Positions 8,241-17,319 are shown, counted from the first letter of the stretch. The stretch: 34,128 nt of DNA from Bacteriovoracaceae bacterium UBA7317 (GCA_002474345.1 DKQD01000066.1:1-34128), one strand, 5' to 3'. Numbers and translations are program-made. Notes: a model not told the origin generated them from the sequence alone.

Positions 8241-9232
8241 TGAAAATTTTGATTACAGGTTCTACAGGTTTTTTAGGATCTCATCTATGCGAACTCTTGG
8301 CCCAGTCTGGATATGAGGTCTACGCTCAAGCCAGGAATAAAAAAAAATTCCAACAGTTTAAAGTGCAGGGTCACTTTATTCAGGGTAATCTTGAAACAGA
8401 GAAATCAAACCAATGGGTTTCAAAACTCCCCCATGATTTAGACGTAGTTGTTCATGCAGCTGGAATTGTCCATTCATTTAAAGAAGGGGCTTTTTATAAA
8501 ATTAATACTGAAGGGACTAAGCGGTTAGTTGAAGATTTAAAAGTAAAATACCCTAAACTCCACTTTATTTTCCTTTCATCACTCTCTGCTGCAGGACCGT
8601 CATTAAAAAAACCCGTTGATGAAAATACAATTGAGGAACCCGTCAGCCATTATGGCCGATCTAAACTTATGGCCGAAAAGACAATATTAAATGAGGCACC
8701 TAAAGAATGGTCACTAAGTATTGTAAGGCCTCCCATGATCATTGGACCAAGAGATGAAGGTGTTTTAGATATTTTTAAAATGGTAAAAGGTGGAGTTGCT
8801 CTTAAAGCAGGAATGAAAATAAAAACCAAGATGTATAGTTTTATTTGTATTTTTGATGTAACTAAATTCATACTTAAATTAATTCAAAAAGAAACTATTC
8901 ACCGGGAAACGTACTTTATTTCACACAATGAAGTGGTCTCTTTTGAAGAACTTGTTCACGGTATAAAAGAAGCAAGAAAGCAAAAACGACTTTGGACCTT
9001 ACCCATTCCACTTATTTTACTCAAATCCCTGGCCCAGCTGTTAAGATATGGAAATCAACTCTTCTCACTTAATTTCCGTTTAACTCCCGACAAAGTCTCC
9101 GAACTCATTCCTTATGAATGGACATGCTCACCACAAAAAGCATTTAGAGAATACCATTTTGCCGTAGATTGGAACTTGAAAAAAACCATACAAGTCACTC
9201 TTGATGACTATGAAGAGAGAAATTGGCTTTAA
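8240..9232 (+). CDS. Extended SDR (NAD-dependent epimerase/dehydratase), probable ceramide reductase CerR
   Basis: The N-terminal Rossmann motif is TGSTGFLGSH (glycines 7, 10, 13). The SDR catalytic pair is Y138/K142 in HYGRSK, with a Ser in the preceding FLSSLSAAG. The length of 330 residues is usual for extended SDRs. In the Caulobacter ceramide pathway an SDR of this class (CerR) reduces the 3-oxo group after acylation; the same job fits here. Its ATG overlaps the stop codon of the acyltransferase gene (TAATG), so translation is probably coupled. It ends 10 bases from the convergent receiver gene, with no clear terminator in between. Alternative roles, such as sugar or sterol dehydrogenase, cannot be excluded from sequence alone. 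Confidence 0.78.
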   Translation: MKILITGSTGFLGSHLCELLAQSGYEVYAQARNKKKFQQFKVQGHFIQGNLETEKSNQWVSKLPHDLDVVVHAAGIVHSFKEGAFYKINTEGTKRLVEDLKVKYPKLHFIFLSSLSAAGPSLKKPVDENTIEEPVSHYGRSKLMAEKTILNEAPKEWSLSIVRPPMIIGPRDEGVLDIFKMVKGGVALKAGMKIKTKMYSFICIFDVTKFILKLIQKETIHRETYFISHNEVVSFEELVHGIKEARKQKRLWTLPIPLILLKSLAQLLRYGNQLFSLNFRLTPDKVSELIPYEWTCSPQKAFREYHFAVDWNLKKTIQVTLDDYEERNWL

Positions 9233-9242
9233 AAAAACCTCT

Positions 9243-9629
9243 TTAAGCAGCTTGTGATGTTTTTCTGGACTCCACAACCGCAAAGACAGCTTGAACAAGC
9301 TTTTTTTCGTAATTGATATCTTCCACATAATGAGAAGAATAATTTTTCCATTCGGGTGCTATATCTTGTTTCTTCTCGCTCCCAATCAAGATGACAGGAT
9401 AGCTGTAAGCATTGTTCTCAATAAAGCTCATGAATGGAGAATTCACTTCTCCACCAACTTTAACTAAAATTACGTCGATATTGGCTATTCCCAAGTGACC
9501 TTTGGCCTCAGATTCGCTGTAAGCCGTTGTGACATCAAGTCCGCCACGAGAGAGATAATAGGCGATAGTAGAGACTTCATCTGCCTTATCGTCTAGAAGT
9601 AAAACCCGAGGTTTGTATAAGCTCACCAT
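9243..9629 (-). CDS. CheY-like pseudo-receiver domain protein
   Basis: This is a stand-alone 128-residue domain with the receiver pattern: hydrophobic beta strand RVLLLDD (acidic pair D13/D14), helix, strand IDVILVKV, helix, strand PVILIGS, and a final helix. The phosphoacceptor position at the end of strand 3 is K57 instead of Asp. The switch Thr/Ser position is G83 and the conserved Lys of the KP motif aligns with D104. It therefore looks unable to be phosphorylated in the standard way and may act as a binding or decoy module, although it keeps the acidic metal-site pair. A strong AAGGAGA Shine-Dalgarno precedes the ATG. It lies downstream of nuoI on the same strand, about 190 bases away, and may be independent. 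No output domain is present. Confidence 0.75.
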   Translation of the reverse strand: MVSLYKPRVLLLDDKADEVSTIAYYLSRGGLDVTTAYSESEAKGHLGIANIDVILVKVGGEVNSPFMSFIENNAYSYPVILIGSEKKQDIAPEWKNYSSHYVEDINYEKKLVQAVFAVVESRKTSQAA

Positions 9630-9820
9630 AGCGTGGTCTCCTTGGGCTCATTATAAACTAAGGACTGAAATTTCCAAAAAAAGATTTTAAGGAAACTAAG
9701 CTTTCAAAAAATTCAATTTAGTCTTTATAGCTGAAAAAAAAAGAATTCAAAGACTTAAGGCCTTTCAAGCTCAAGTCAAAAAAAGGTGTTTAAATCAACG
9801 AAAGGCCAATCTTTATGTCA

Positions 9821-10324
9821 TTACTTAACGATTCTATCCCGCCAAGCCACGACTTCTGGATCTAGGTAATCATACTTCATGTGATCGATCGTATAAGAAG
9901 CATACTCATGGTCTGTAGTATGAGTTAGGCTTTCTGTTGGGCAAACTGTTGTACAAAGCCCACAGTAGCAGCAAAGAGATGTATCAATGGTGTACTGAGT
10001 AAGCTCTCTTCTGATGGGTGTCCCATTAGAAGTTTTTATTTTTTCAGCATCTTTTGGTCTTGGTTTAGAGGCAATATAAATACAGTCTACTGGACAAGCG
10101 ACAGCACATTGGTCGCAAGAAATACAGTTTTGGACATCATTAAAGAGGCGCGATCGACTCCCCTCTGGTATAACTTCTCGGACTTCCGGGTACTCAATAG
10201 TAACTGGCTTTACGTCATAGACATGCTTAATCGTAATGCTTAACCCTTTAATCGTGGTTCGTATACCATTCCAGATATTTTGGAAATACTTCTTAAGGGT
10301 CAATTCTTCATGATGTGTATTCAT
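9821..10324 (-). CDS. nuoI: NADH-quinone oxidoreductase subunit I
   Basis: NuoI carries the two [4Fe-4S] clusters (N6a, N6b) that relay electrons in the peripheral arm of complex I towards NuoB. Two CxxCxxCxxxCP motifs are seen, at C67-C70-C73-C77 and C118-C121-C124-C128. At 167 residues it is close to E. coli NuoI (180). It is the last gene of the nuoBCDI run, 42 bases after nuoD, with GAGG before the ATG. In canonical operons nuoH precedes nuoI; here nuoE, F, G and H are absent between nuoD and nuoI. Confidence 0.95.
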   Translation of the reverse strand: MNTHHEELTLKKYFQNIWNGIRTTIKGLSITIKHVYDVKPVTIEYPEVREVIPEGSRSRLFNDVQNCISCDQCAVACPVDCIYIASKPRPKDAEKIKTSNGTPIRRELTQYTIDTSLCCYCGLCTTVCPTESLTHTTDHEYASYTIDHMKYDYLDPEVVAWRDRIVK

Positions 10325-10366
10325 TTAAACCTCAGTCCTTCTTTGTTCTTATCCTTGTCCCAACTC

Positions 10367-11536
10367 TTATCTATCTACTTCGCCAAGTACGATATCAATA
10401 CTTCCAATGACCGCAACAAAGTCTGCAATGAGTAACCCTGGTGCGACCTCAGGCAACATAGAAGTATGAGTAAAGCTAGATGACTTTGCCTTTACTCTAT
10501 AAGGAACTTTTCCTCCATCAGAAACTATATGGTACCCTAGCTCCCCTCTAGCACACTCTGTCCTCATATAAATCTCACCCTTAGGAAGCTTCAAAACCTT
10601 GGGAACTTTGCCCATTATCGGTCCTTCTTCAATTCCATCCAGGCACTGCTTAATTATTTTAAGTGACTCTCTCATTTCTTGTTGGCGAACAGCAAATCTA
10701 TCCCAGCAATCACCAAGCGTACCTTTTTCCCCTGTTCCGACAGGAACATCAAAATCAAGCTCCTCATAAATACTATAGGGTCTTTTCTTACGAAGATCCC
10801 AATCCACGCCAGCACCCCTTAAAACAGGTCCTGTAGCACCATAATTATAACACATCTCAGCGTTCATAATTCCAATGTTGGCCGTCCTCTCAACGAATAT
10901 CTTATTTTGTCCAACTAAATTCATATATTTATCAAGTTCGGCTGGGAAGCTCTCACAAAACTCTTTAATTCTAGCTAGTTGGCCGTCTTTAATATCATTC
11001 CAGACGCCTCCGATCCAAATGTAATTGTACAAGAGCCTTGCTCCAGAAATTTCCTCAAATAGCCTGAGAATCTTTTCTCTTTGGTCAAAACAATAAAGGA
11101 ATGGAGTAAAGGCACCTAAATCAATGGCATAGACCCCAGTAAAGAGCAAATGACTCGCAATTCTTTGCAATTCAGTAATAATCACTCTTATATATTCAGC
11201 TCTTCTAGGAATTTCTGTGCCTATCATTTTTTCAATGGCAAGACAGTAACCTAGCTCCATATGCATAGCTGCCAAATAATCCATTCGATCACAAAAAGGT
11301 AAATTTCCTCTGTAATCTATATTTTCACAATGCTTTTCAAAACACCTGTGAAGGTAGCCAATATGGGGAATAGCTTCGGACACGACTTCCGAATCAGTTT
11401 TAATTTCAACCCTTAAAACACCGTGGGTAGCAGGGTGTTGAGGGCCCATATTAACTGTAAGAAGCTCTGATTTAAGCTTTTCGCCTCCATACTTATTTTG
11501 TCCGTTTCCGTTACCTGAATTTTCTGTAGAATCCAT
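10367..11536 (-). CDS. nuoD: NADH-quinone oxidoreductase subunit D
   Basis: This is the 49-kDa-type subunit that forms the quinone-binding site with NuoB. Typical blocks are NMGPQHPATHGVLR, IPHIGYLHRCFEK, NLPFCDRMDYLAAM, the ELQRIASHL segment and the C-terminal FVAVIGSIDIVLGEVDR. It is a stand-alone NuoD of 389 residues, not the NuoCD fusion of E. coli. It has a short Gly/Asn-rich N-terminal tail. AGGGA precedes the ATG. It sits 79 bases after nuoC. Confidence 0.96.
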   Translation of the reverse strand: MDSTENSGNGNGQNKYGGEKLKSELLTVNMGPQHPATHGVLRVEIKTDSEVVSEAIPHIGYLHRCFEKHCENIDYRGNLPFCDRMDYLAAMHMELGYCLAIEKMIGTEIPRRAEYIRVIITELQRIASHLLFTGVYAIDLGAFTPFLYCFDQREKILRLFEEISGARLLYNYIWIGGVWNDIKDGQLARIKEFCESFPAELDKYMNLVGQNKIFVERTANIGIMNAEMCYNYGATGPVLRGAGVDWDLRKKRPYSIYEELDFDVPVGTGEKGTLGDCWDRFAVRQQEMRESLKIIKQCLDGIEEGPIMGKVPKVLKLPKGEIYMRTECARGELGYHIVSDGGKVPYRVKAKSSSFTHTSMLPEVAPGLLIADFVAVIGSIDIVLGEVDR

Positions 11537-11615
11537 GTTTTTCCCTTAGCGGTCTTTAAGTTAGTGTTCCCAAAAAAATGCTCAAAGCCTATCAATTCAA
11601 AAAGAAAGGTAAAGT

Positions 11616-12236
11616 TTAATTATCTTTTTTAGCTTCTTCTCTAGCCTTTTTTGCTGCAGCTTTAGCTTCATCATTAAGCTTATTTTGCTCAACGATAAAA
11701 TCTTGTTCAGGAATATTTTGTTTGTCTTCAGGATAGACAGTCATCCCTTGATAAACCTCTTGGGCTTTATAATCTTTTCTCAACGGATGCCCTTTCCAGT
11801 CATAAGGATTTAAAATTCTCCTATGGTCCGGGTGGTTCACAAACTCTACCCCAACGAGGTCATAGCACTCTCTTTCTTGCCAATCTGCTGCTGTCCAAAC
11901 GCTACAAACAGAATCAACTTTCGGGAGATTCTCATCATCTCCTCTAGGAACTCTTACTTTAAGTATTATTTCTGTGTTTTTTGTAAAGCTTGCAATCATG
12001 TAGTTAACTTCGATCACAGGCGTCTTATCTTCTCCAACGCCTTCAGGGTAATCGACACCTGAAATCGTTTGAAGAACATTGTACTGATGCTCATCACTAT
12101 CCTTTAAGGCCTGACAAACCTTAAGAATATGCTCAGAAGCTACCAGAACTGAAGAGTCTCCAACCTCTGCCTCTAAGGCCTTAGCTTCAGCGCCAGACAC
12201 AACACTGTTTAAATAATCTGCAATTTCTTTATGCAT
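11616..12236 (-). CDS. nuoC: NADH-quinone oxidoreductase subunit C
   Basis: This is the 30-kDa-type subunit of the complex I peripheral arm. The family signature region reads [24 protein letters not shown], followed by GHPLRKDY. Its 206 residues end in a charged Ala/Lys/Glu-rich tail of about 25 residues, probably helical or disordered. The start overlaps the end of nuoB by 8 bases, which suggests translational coupling. Confidence 0.95.
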   Translation of the reverse strand: MHKEIADYLNSVVSGAEAKALEAEVGDSSVLVASEHILKVCQALKDSDEHQYNVLQTISGVDYPEGVGEDKTPVIEVNYMIASFTKNTEIILKVRVPRGDDENLPKVDSVCSVWTAADWQERECYDLVGVEFVNHPDHRRILNPYDWKGHPLRKDYKAQEVYQGMTVYPEDKQNIPEQDFIVEQNKLNDEAKAAAKKAREEAKKDN

Positions 12237-12711
12237 TTTTCACCCACTTATCACGAAGCAATCTTTCATTGGCCACTTTTTTCTGGAGTGTCATAACCCC
12301 CTCAATCAAAGCCTCAGGACGAGGTGGACAACCTGGAACGTAAACATCCACCGGAATAACCTCATCGACGCCTTTAAGAACGTGATAGCCATGTTGCCAA
12401 TAAGGTCCTCCCTTATTCGCACAAGAACCCATGGAAAGGACGTACTTTGGCTCAGCCATCTGCTCATAGAGTGTTTTGATCCTAGGAGCCATCTTAAGAG
12501 TGACTGTTCCAGCGACAATCATGAAATCGGCCCTACGGGGAGTCGCCATGAAAGCACCACAACCAAACCTTTCCAAGTCATACTTGGCAGCACCAGTTGC
12601 CATCATTTCGATAGCACAACAAGCCAAACCAAAGGTCATAGGCCAGAGAGAGTTTTTCCTCCCCCAATTTAGGAAATCATCCATCTTTAACAGAACGACG
12701 CTGTCTTGCAT
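12229..12711 (-). CDS. nuoB: NADH-quinone oxidoreductase subunit B
   Basis: NuoB holds cluster N2, the last iron-sulfur centre before quinone. The four ligand cysteines are C31 and C32 in [11 protein letters not shown]97 in GSCANKGG, and C128 in [13 protein letters not shown]. The length is 160 residues. GGGAG lies 6-7 bases before the ATG. It is the first gene of the nuoBCDI unit: no nuoA lies upstream, where the next minus-strand gene is an unrelated exported protein. The remaining complex I subunits must be encoded elsewhere. Confidence 0.96.
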   Translation of the reverse strand: MQDSVVLLKMDDFLNWGRKNSLWPMTFGLACCAIEMMATGAAKYDLERFGCGAFMATPRRADFMIVAGTVTLKMAPRIKTLYEQMAEPKYVLSMGSCANKGGPYWQHGYHVLKGVDEVIPVDVYVPGCPPRPEALIEGVMTLQKKVANERLLRDKWVKNA

Positions 12712-12761
12712 TTTTTAGCTCCCAGAATTATAATACCCCCACACCACCATATTATGCCATA

Positions 12762-12790
12762 TTTTTACCTACGAGGCTATTTTAAGTCAA
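12762..12790 (-). promoter_or_regulatory. Candidate promoter of the nuoBCDI operon
   Basis: On the minus strand there is TTGACT, a 17-base spacer and TAAAAA, placed about 50 bases before the nuoB ATG. The -35 box is good and the -10 box is only fair. Confidence 0.35.
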
Positions 12791-12843
12791 TGAGGACAAA
12801 GCAAAAAGTGTAATGTCTAATACCTTTAGACGGTGATTTTGTC

Positions 12844-13791
12844 TCATAATTTCTTTTGACATCGTGAGCGAATCAATTTCCTTATAGATAGATATTTTTT
12901 ATTTTCATTAAATTTATTTATCATCACCTTTGTCCTAAACTTTTTTTCTAATAAATGGAGTCTTTTCAAATCATTTCTACAAACTCTCTTAATAATTGAA
13001 GAGTATTCTTTAATCGCTGCTAAGGGATAAGGGAGCCCATAGGATGATGAGATAAAGAAAGAGGGTTTAGAGCTTATTTGCGGGAAGTCACGTACTCCCA
13101 ATTCAAAAGAGTTCAGTGCATTCCTAAACTCATCAATATACCTTCCAACCTGATAAAACTTTACAATACTCTTCTTTCGGGAAAAGTAATCTAGCTCGTT
13201 ATTATAAACTTGACTGCAACTTGAACTTCTATCAAAAAGCTTAGGAAATAATTCTTTATACACTCTGCATTCAATAAGATAAGCTTCAACTTCTCCACCT
13301 CGGCCTTCAATCATTTCCTTAACAAATTTTTTCAATTGAAAAGTCTTTTTGTAAGGGTTGAATTGATCTCTTAATGCATAGTGAGTTAACTCATGGGAAA
13401 GATCTAAAAGAATGTCCAAAACCTTTAGGTTTCTATCTAAATAAATTCTAGACCTAGTTGATAAGTAAATCTTTTCTGGACTTGAAGGTGAAAATTTCCT
13501 CACGAGAGTAGTATCTGTGAGTGAGACTCTTCCTCCCTCAATTAAATCAATTAGCCTTTTGCCATTTTTAGCGGCTTTCCTTTGGGCCAAGGATATGATT
13601 CTTTTACCAGTTGAGGACTTTTTTAGTACACTTAAAAGTTTTTTAATTGCCTCTTTTTCAGTAGGGTAAAGCCTCGTCCATTTTTCTTTGTAATCTATTG
13701 GGTTTTCAAATAAATAATCATCCCTACTCTCCGCAATAAGAGAGTAGAAAGCAAAAGTAAAAGTTATGGACAATTTTAAAAAGGTCTCCAC
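12844..13791 (-). CDS. Exported HExxH protein, putative zinc metallopeptidase
   Basis: I do not recognise a named family for this 315-residue protein. A hydrophobic N-terminus (LSITFTFAFYSLIA, then ESRDD) looks like a short signal peptide. HELTH at residues 133-137 is a zinc-peptidase motif in a predicted helix (LLDLSHELTHYAL). About 30 residues later GGEVEAY (E167/E169) could give the third ligand, as in gluzincins. The rest is Lys/Arg-rich. Cys at 175 and further on could form disulfides if the protein is periplasmic. The start is GTG at 13791 with AAGG about 8 bases upstream. It is the last gene of a minus-strand group after sixA and the LpoB-like gene. The protease activity is a prediction from the motif only. 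Confidence 0.6.
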   Translation of the reverse strand: METFLKLSITFTFAFYSLIAESRDDYLFENPIDYKEKWTRLYPTEKEAIKKLLSVLKKSSTGKRIISLAQRKAAKNGKRLIDLIEGGRVSLTDTTLVRKFSPSSPEKIYLSTRSRIYLDRNLKVLDILLDLSHELTHYALRDQFNPYKKTFQLKKFVKEMIEGRGGEVEAYLIECRVYKELFPKLFDRSSSCSQVYNNELDYFSRKKSIVKFYQVGRYIDEFRNALNSFELGVRDFPQISSKPSFFISSSYGLPYPLAAIKEYSSIIKRVCRNDLKRLHLLEKKFRTKVMINKFNENKKYLSIRKLIRSRCQKKL

Positions 13792-13884
13792 AAGAAGACC
13801 TTCGGTTAAAGAAGGTTAACCTTTAAGCGAAAAGTACTTGAGATTTTAGTTTATTGATTTTATGAAACTCAATGCCGCTTTCTT

Positions 13885-14508
13885 TTACCAACCCAATTTA
13901 CTTTGCGTTGAAAACTTTGAGACCTTTGCCCTAGCTCTAAAAACCTCAACACCCCTTTCGATGTCTGTCATCCTCAAATTGATAGAATATTGCTTTATGG
14001 TTTTCCCATCCCTACTCTCAGGCTTCATATAAACATTCCCAAATATAATAAGATCGGCACCCGTTTGTTTTCCAACAAGTTTAGCTGTACTTGGATCGAC
14101 CATGCCATCATTTTGGTAAGTTATTTCATCTAAGATCGTTTTCCTAGCAGCTGCATCAACCAGAATGAACTCACCGGTTTCAGAAATTTTATTTAAAAAT
14201 TCATCGTTTAAATCACTTATTGGGAAATAGGCGTCTGAGGTTAAGTTCTGAACCTCCCCAATAAAGACGACTGGAGTTTTACCTAAATTTCTCAAGTATC
14301 TTTGGAAGCCTTTGTGTTTATTCATCCGTTTTAATAGTTTTGAAATAACAATTTGAGTGTCTTTAGATAACCATTTATCTGTTATTCCAAGGGCCCTTTC
14401 ATCTGATTCTTCTTCTCCAACCCTTTTGGCCTGAAAGCTTGAACACCCAACTAGGGTAAGAAATAGGAAGGTATAGACTAAAAAGGGTTTCCATATTGAT
14501 TTCCACAT
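13885..14508 (-). CDS. LpoB-like lipoprotein
   Basis: The signal peptide ends in a lipobox LVGC with C22 as the lipidated residue. The mature part resembles the LpoB family: PVVFIGEVQNLTSDAY, then the ISETGEFILVDAA strand, then DPSTAKLVGKQTGADLIIFGNV. LpoB in E. coli is an outer-membrane lipoprotein that activates PBP1B. Many related proteins in other phyla have no proven target, so activation of a penicillin-binding protein is only possible. The length is 207 residues. AAGGAG precedes the ATG. It lies 51 bases after sixA on the same strand. Confidence 0.75.
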   Translation of the reverse strand: MWKSIWKPFLVYTFLFLTLVGCSSFQAKRVGEEESDERALGITDKWLSKDTQIVISKLLKRMNKHKGFQRYLRNLGKTPVVFIGEVQNLTSDAYFPISDLNDEFLNKISETGEFILVDAAARKTILDEITYQNDGMVDPSTAKLVGKQTGADLIIFGNVYMKPESRDGKTIKQYSINLRMTDIERGVEVFRARAKVSKFSTQSKLGW

Positions 14509-14559
14509 ATACCAACTCCTTAAAGGAACTTTCTTTTTATAAAAGCTAAACCAAAAAAA

Positions 14560-15006
14560 TTAGGGAAGGCATACCCAACACAAATCCCAATTATTTCCAT
14601 TTTTTTTAAAGCAAGCTGCATTTCCTGGAGAAAAACTTACAACTTCACCATTATTCATAAGATGGGCAGATAAAGCTGTCATAAAAGGATTATGGCCCAC
14701 TAGCATAATACCCTCTGATTCATAATCATTATCTAACTTTTCTTTCCAAACATTAGGAAAATCATCTGGAAGGAGACCGGTTGTTTTTTCAAGAGGAATA
14801 TCACCGCTGAGTTTTTCTTTCAATATCATAGAGGTCTCTAAAGCTCTTTGGAGACCGCTATGAAATATCTTGTTAATTTTGGGACTCTTTCCTTCTATTT
14901 GACCGGCAATTCTTGAAACCTGCTCTTTTCCATGTTCGGTAAGTTTTCTATCTCTATCTTTAGCGGCCTGACCGGCTTCACCATGTCTAACTAAATAAAC
15001 CATCAT
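14560..15006 (-). CDS. sixA: SixA-type phosphohistidine phosphatase (histidine phosphatase superfamily)
   Basis: A compact 148-residue histidine phosphatase with the catalytic RHG motif at residues 7-9 (H8 is the nucleophile) and the second histidine H105 in GHNP. Short members of this superfamily are called SixA, which in E. coli removes phosphate from a phosphohistidine in the PTS-Ntr phosphorelay. The partner here is unknown. It has no signal peptide. It is probably the first gene of the unit continuing with the LpoB-like lipoprotein. Confidence 0.85.
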   Translation of the reverse strand: MMVYLVRHGEAGQAAKDRDRKLTEHGKEQVSRIAGQIEGKSPKINKIFHSGLQRALETSMILKEKLSGDIPLEKTTGLLPDDFPNVWKEKLDNDYESEGIMLVGHNPFMTALSAHLMNNGEVVSFSPGNAACFKKNGNNWDLCWVCLP

Positions 15007-15233
15007 TTAAGTAAACCTTTTCTTTAAAACCACACCTCACAGAATACCAAGAGAAATCGAAAAAACCAGAAAAACCAAGAACTTCAAGAAGATAAGAACT
15101 TGAAAAAATTTTATAAAAAAAAAGAAAGGGGAAATGAAAGACCAACTCTTTTCGCCATGTTCCAAAACATTAAAATAAGTCAACAAGATCTTAACTTTTT
15201 ATTGTCAGCTATCTAATCAGAGGTATGTAATCT

Positions 15234-17228
15234 ATGATGACAAACAAAATATTCCTCAATTTCTTAATGCTCTTTCTTTTTTTCTTTCAATCAAATAATT
15301 CTTTTTCATCAAGAACAAAAGTTCGCAAAATTCCTCTGGAAGACATTTTAACAGAGTTGAAAGTTTTAGAACAAAACCTACAAATCCAATACAAATCAAC
15401 ATACGATAAAAAGTTCACACCTAAACCAATAGAAATTTATCAAAAAGTTATTTTAAAAGATTGCCATCTAACCCTAAAAACATACACCAAGGAAGGGCTT
15501 ATTTTTAGAGATTTTTATGACCTTCTTAAAGCGCGGGCCTTTAAAAAAATAAAAATGCTTCACAAAACTTATACCATAGGATTCGGAAGATCTTCTTTAA
15601 TGAAAAGAAGAATGGGCCTCCATTTTAATTCGAAAGAAAAACGGGATGCTTTTTACCCACAATTTAAAAAGCTTTCGTCTTTTTGTAGAGATAAAAGAGT
15701 AAGAAGCTTATTTAGTCAAAAAAGAAACAGGCAAAACAAAGAAGGAGAGAAGACTGTTTTTAATGGAAGAGTTCCAGTAAATCATGCAGAAACTGCAGGT
15801 CGAGTTTTCGATGATAATCAAGACGTAAAAATCGCACACCTTTCTGGGGAGATGTCTTTTCTAGAGAGGCATGATTCAATAATTAACGCTAAAAAGTCCA
15901 TACTTATTCAATCACTACTCTTCCGAGGGGACGAAGTAGGAAAACTTCTTGGTGCAAAACTCATTCAAAGGAGACAAGAAGGGCTCGATATAAGAATAAT
16001 GGTGGATGGACTTGCCAGCCAAATATTTGATAATCCAGTAGTCAGAAGTCACAAAAAAAATACTAGGATATTGCTTCATAATTTAATGGCTGCGGGAATA
16101 AGAGTTTATGGTTTTTCTTGCAATTTCTCTCCATTTAAAAATGAGATGAGGGGTGTAGACTTAGGAAAACTTACCCACAGAAATCACGACAAAATTTGGT
16201 TGGTAGACTCAGAAATACCTGGAGAAGAAACCTCTGTAGGTATTATGGGTGGTATAAACTTTGCCGCAGAGTATTTTCGTTTAGAGGCAAGGCAAGAATT
16301 TAATTGGAGGGATCATGATGTTGCAATAAAAGGACCCATCCTAAAAGAAATGAGGGAATCATTTTTTCGATTTTTCACAGAAAAATCAATTCGCTATAGA
16401 ACATCGAAATATGATAAAAAATGCTTCAACCCTTATGATCCAATCAAAGAACCAAATAAATACCATTATTTCAAAAATACAAAATCAAAACCTTATAAAG
16501 AAGCTTCTTTAAAGGATAAAATTTTAGTCAATTTATCGGAAATAAGGATTAAAAAACTTATCAAAGACCGTATATCTATTTACGATGACCCACATGACTA
16601 TAAAGTGCCTTTCCCTAATTACCACAACATTCAACGCTCCAGGTATATACATGCGAGACCAGATGAGGGAGAGGACTACATTATCAAATCTTATTACCAA
16701 TTAATTGAGTCGGCCAAAGAAGAAATTCTTATAGCTAACTCTTATTTTTTACCAAGTCCGCGTTTAAGATCTCTTCTTCGCAATGCAATGAGAAGAGGAG
16801 TCAATGTCACTATTTTAAGTAACCACGCTAATGCTCATAAAATGAATATGATTAACCTTGTTGGAAGAAGCTATTATTATAATCTCAAGAAAGATTTTCC
16901 AAACAACCTAAGGGTTTTAGAATGGGTTGGAAAAAAGCCAAATGAAAAATTGCCTTCCCATACAACTATGCATTCAAAATACATGGTCATAGATGGTGAA
17001 GTTGCCATTCTTGGTTCACATAATCTGGATTATTCCAGTCTTTATAACTCTGAAACGGCAGTAATTTTTGAGTCTGAATCAGCAGCTATGGAATTAAAAG
17101 AGTATTTTAGTAAAATGGAAAAATATAGCCTTGAACCCTCTATGGATACCCTCGCATATTATAAAAAACCTAAAGGTGGTGATTTGATTATTTTTAAAAT
17201 CCTAAAGTTAATTGAACACCGATTATAA
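15234..17228 (+). CDS. Exported phospholipase D-like protein (two HKD motifs)
   Basis: The 664-residue protein has a hydrophobic N-terminal signal (NFLMLFLFFFQ) and two complete HxKxxxxD motifs: H318/K320/D325 in HDKIWLVD and H580/K582/D587 in HSKYMVID, the latter followed by LGSHNLDYSS. The pair forms one active site in the PLD superfamily, which includes cardiolipin synthases and phospholipases. About 180 residues precede the first PLD half, more than in ordinary cardiolipin synthases, and a Lys-rich linker separates the halves. The signal peptide argues for a periplasmic or secreted enzyme rather than a membrane-embedded synthase. The start is ATG-ATG with GAGG upstream. The START-domain gene follows 91 bases later, so lipid substrates are likely. 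Confidence 0.85.
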   Translation: MMTNKIFLNFLMLFLFFFQSNNSFSSRTKVRKIPLEDILTELKVLEQNLQIQYKSTYDKKFTPKPIEIYQKVILKDCHLTLKTYTKEGLIFRDFYDLLKARAFKKIKMLHKTYTIGFGRSSLMKRRMGLHFNSKEKRDAFYPQFKKLSSFCRDKRVRSLFSQKRNRQNKEGEKTVFNGRVPVNHAETAGRVFDDNQDVKIAHLSGEMSFLERHDSIINAKKSILIQSLLFRGDEVGKLLGAKLIQRRQEGLDIRIMVDGLASQIFDNPVVRSHKKNTRILLHNLMAAGIRVYGFSCNFSPFKNEMRGVDLGKLTHRNHDKIWLVDSEIPGEETSVGIMGGINFAAEYFRLEARQEFNWRDHDVAIKGPILKEMRESFFRFFTEKSIRYRTSKYDKKCFNPYDPIKEPNKYHYFKNTKSKPYKEASLKDKILVNLSEIRIKKLIKDRISIYDDPHDYKVPFPNYHNIQRSRYIHARPDEGEDYIIKSYYQLIESAKEEILIANSYFLPSPRLRSLLRNAMRRGVNVTILSNHANAHKMNMINLVGRSYYYNLKKDFPNNLRVLEWVGKKPNEKLPSHTTMHSKYMVIDGEVAILGSHNLDYSSLYNSETAVIFESESAAMELKEYFSKMEKYSLEPSMDTLAYYKKPKGGDLIIFKILKLIEHRL

Positions 17229-17319
17229 ATAAAGCTTAAAAGAAACAGGTTTAACAAAAAATAAAGAGGATAAAATAAGAAATTAGTATAAAATAGTTGA
17301 GAATTAGGGATTACTTTTC

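Noticed and set aside
9759..9807. Inverted repeat GGCCTTTC / GAAAGGCC downstream of nuoI.
   Set aside because: The 33-base loop is too large for a terminator and no U-run follows; it may be chance in this spacer.
13804..13821. Small inverted repeat GGTTAA / TTAACC upstream of the HExxH gene.
   Set aside because: Six pairs only, no U-run, and it lies between co-directional genes; too weak to call.
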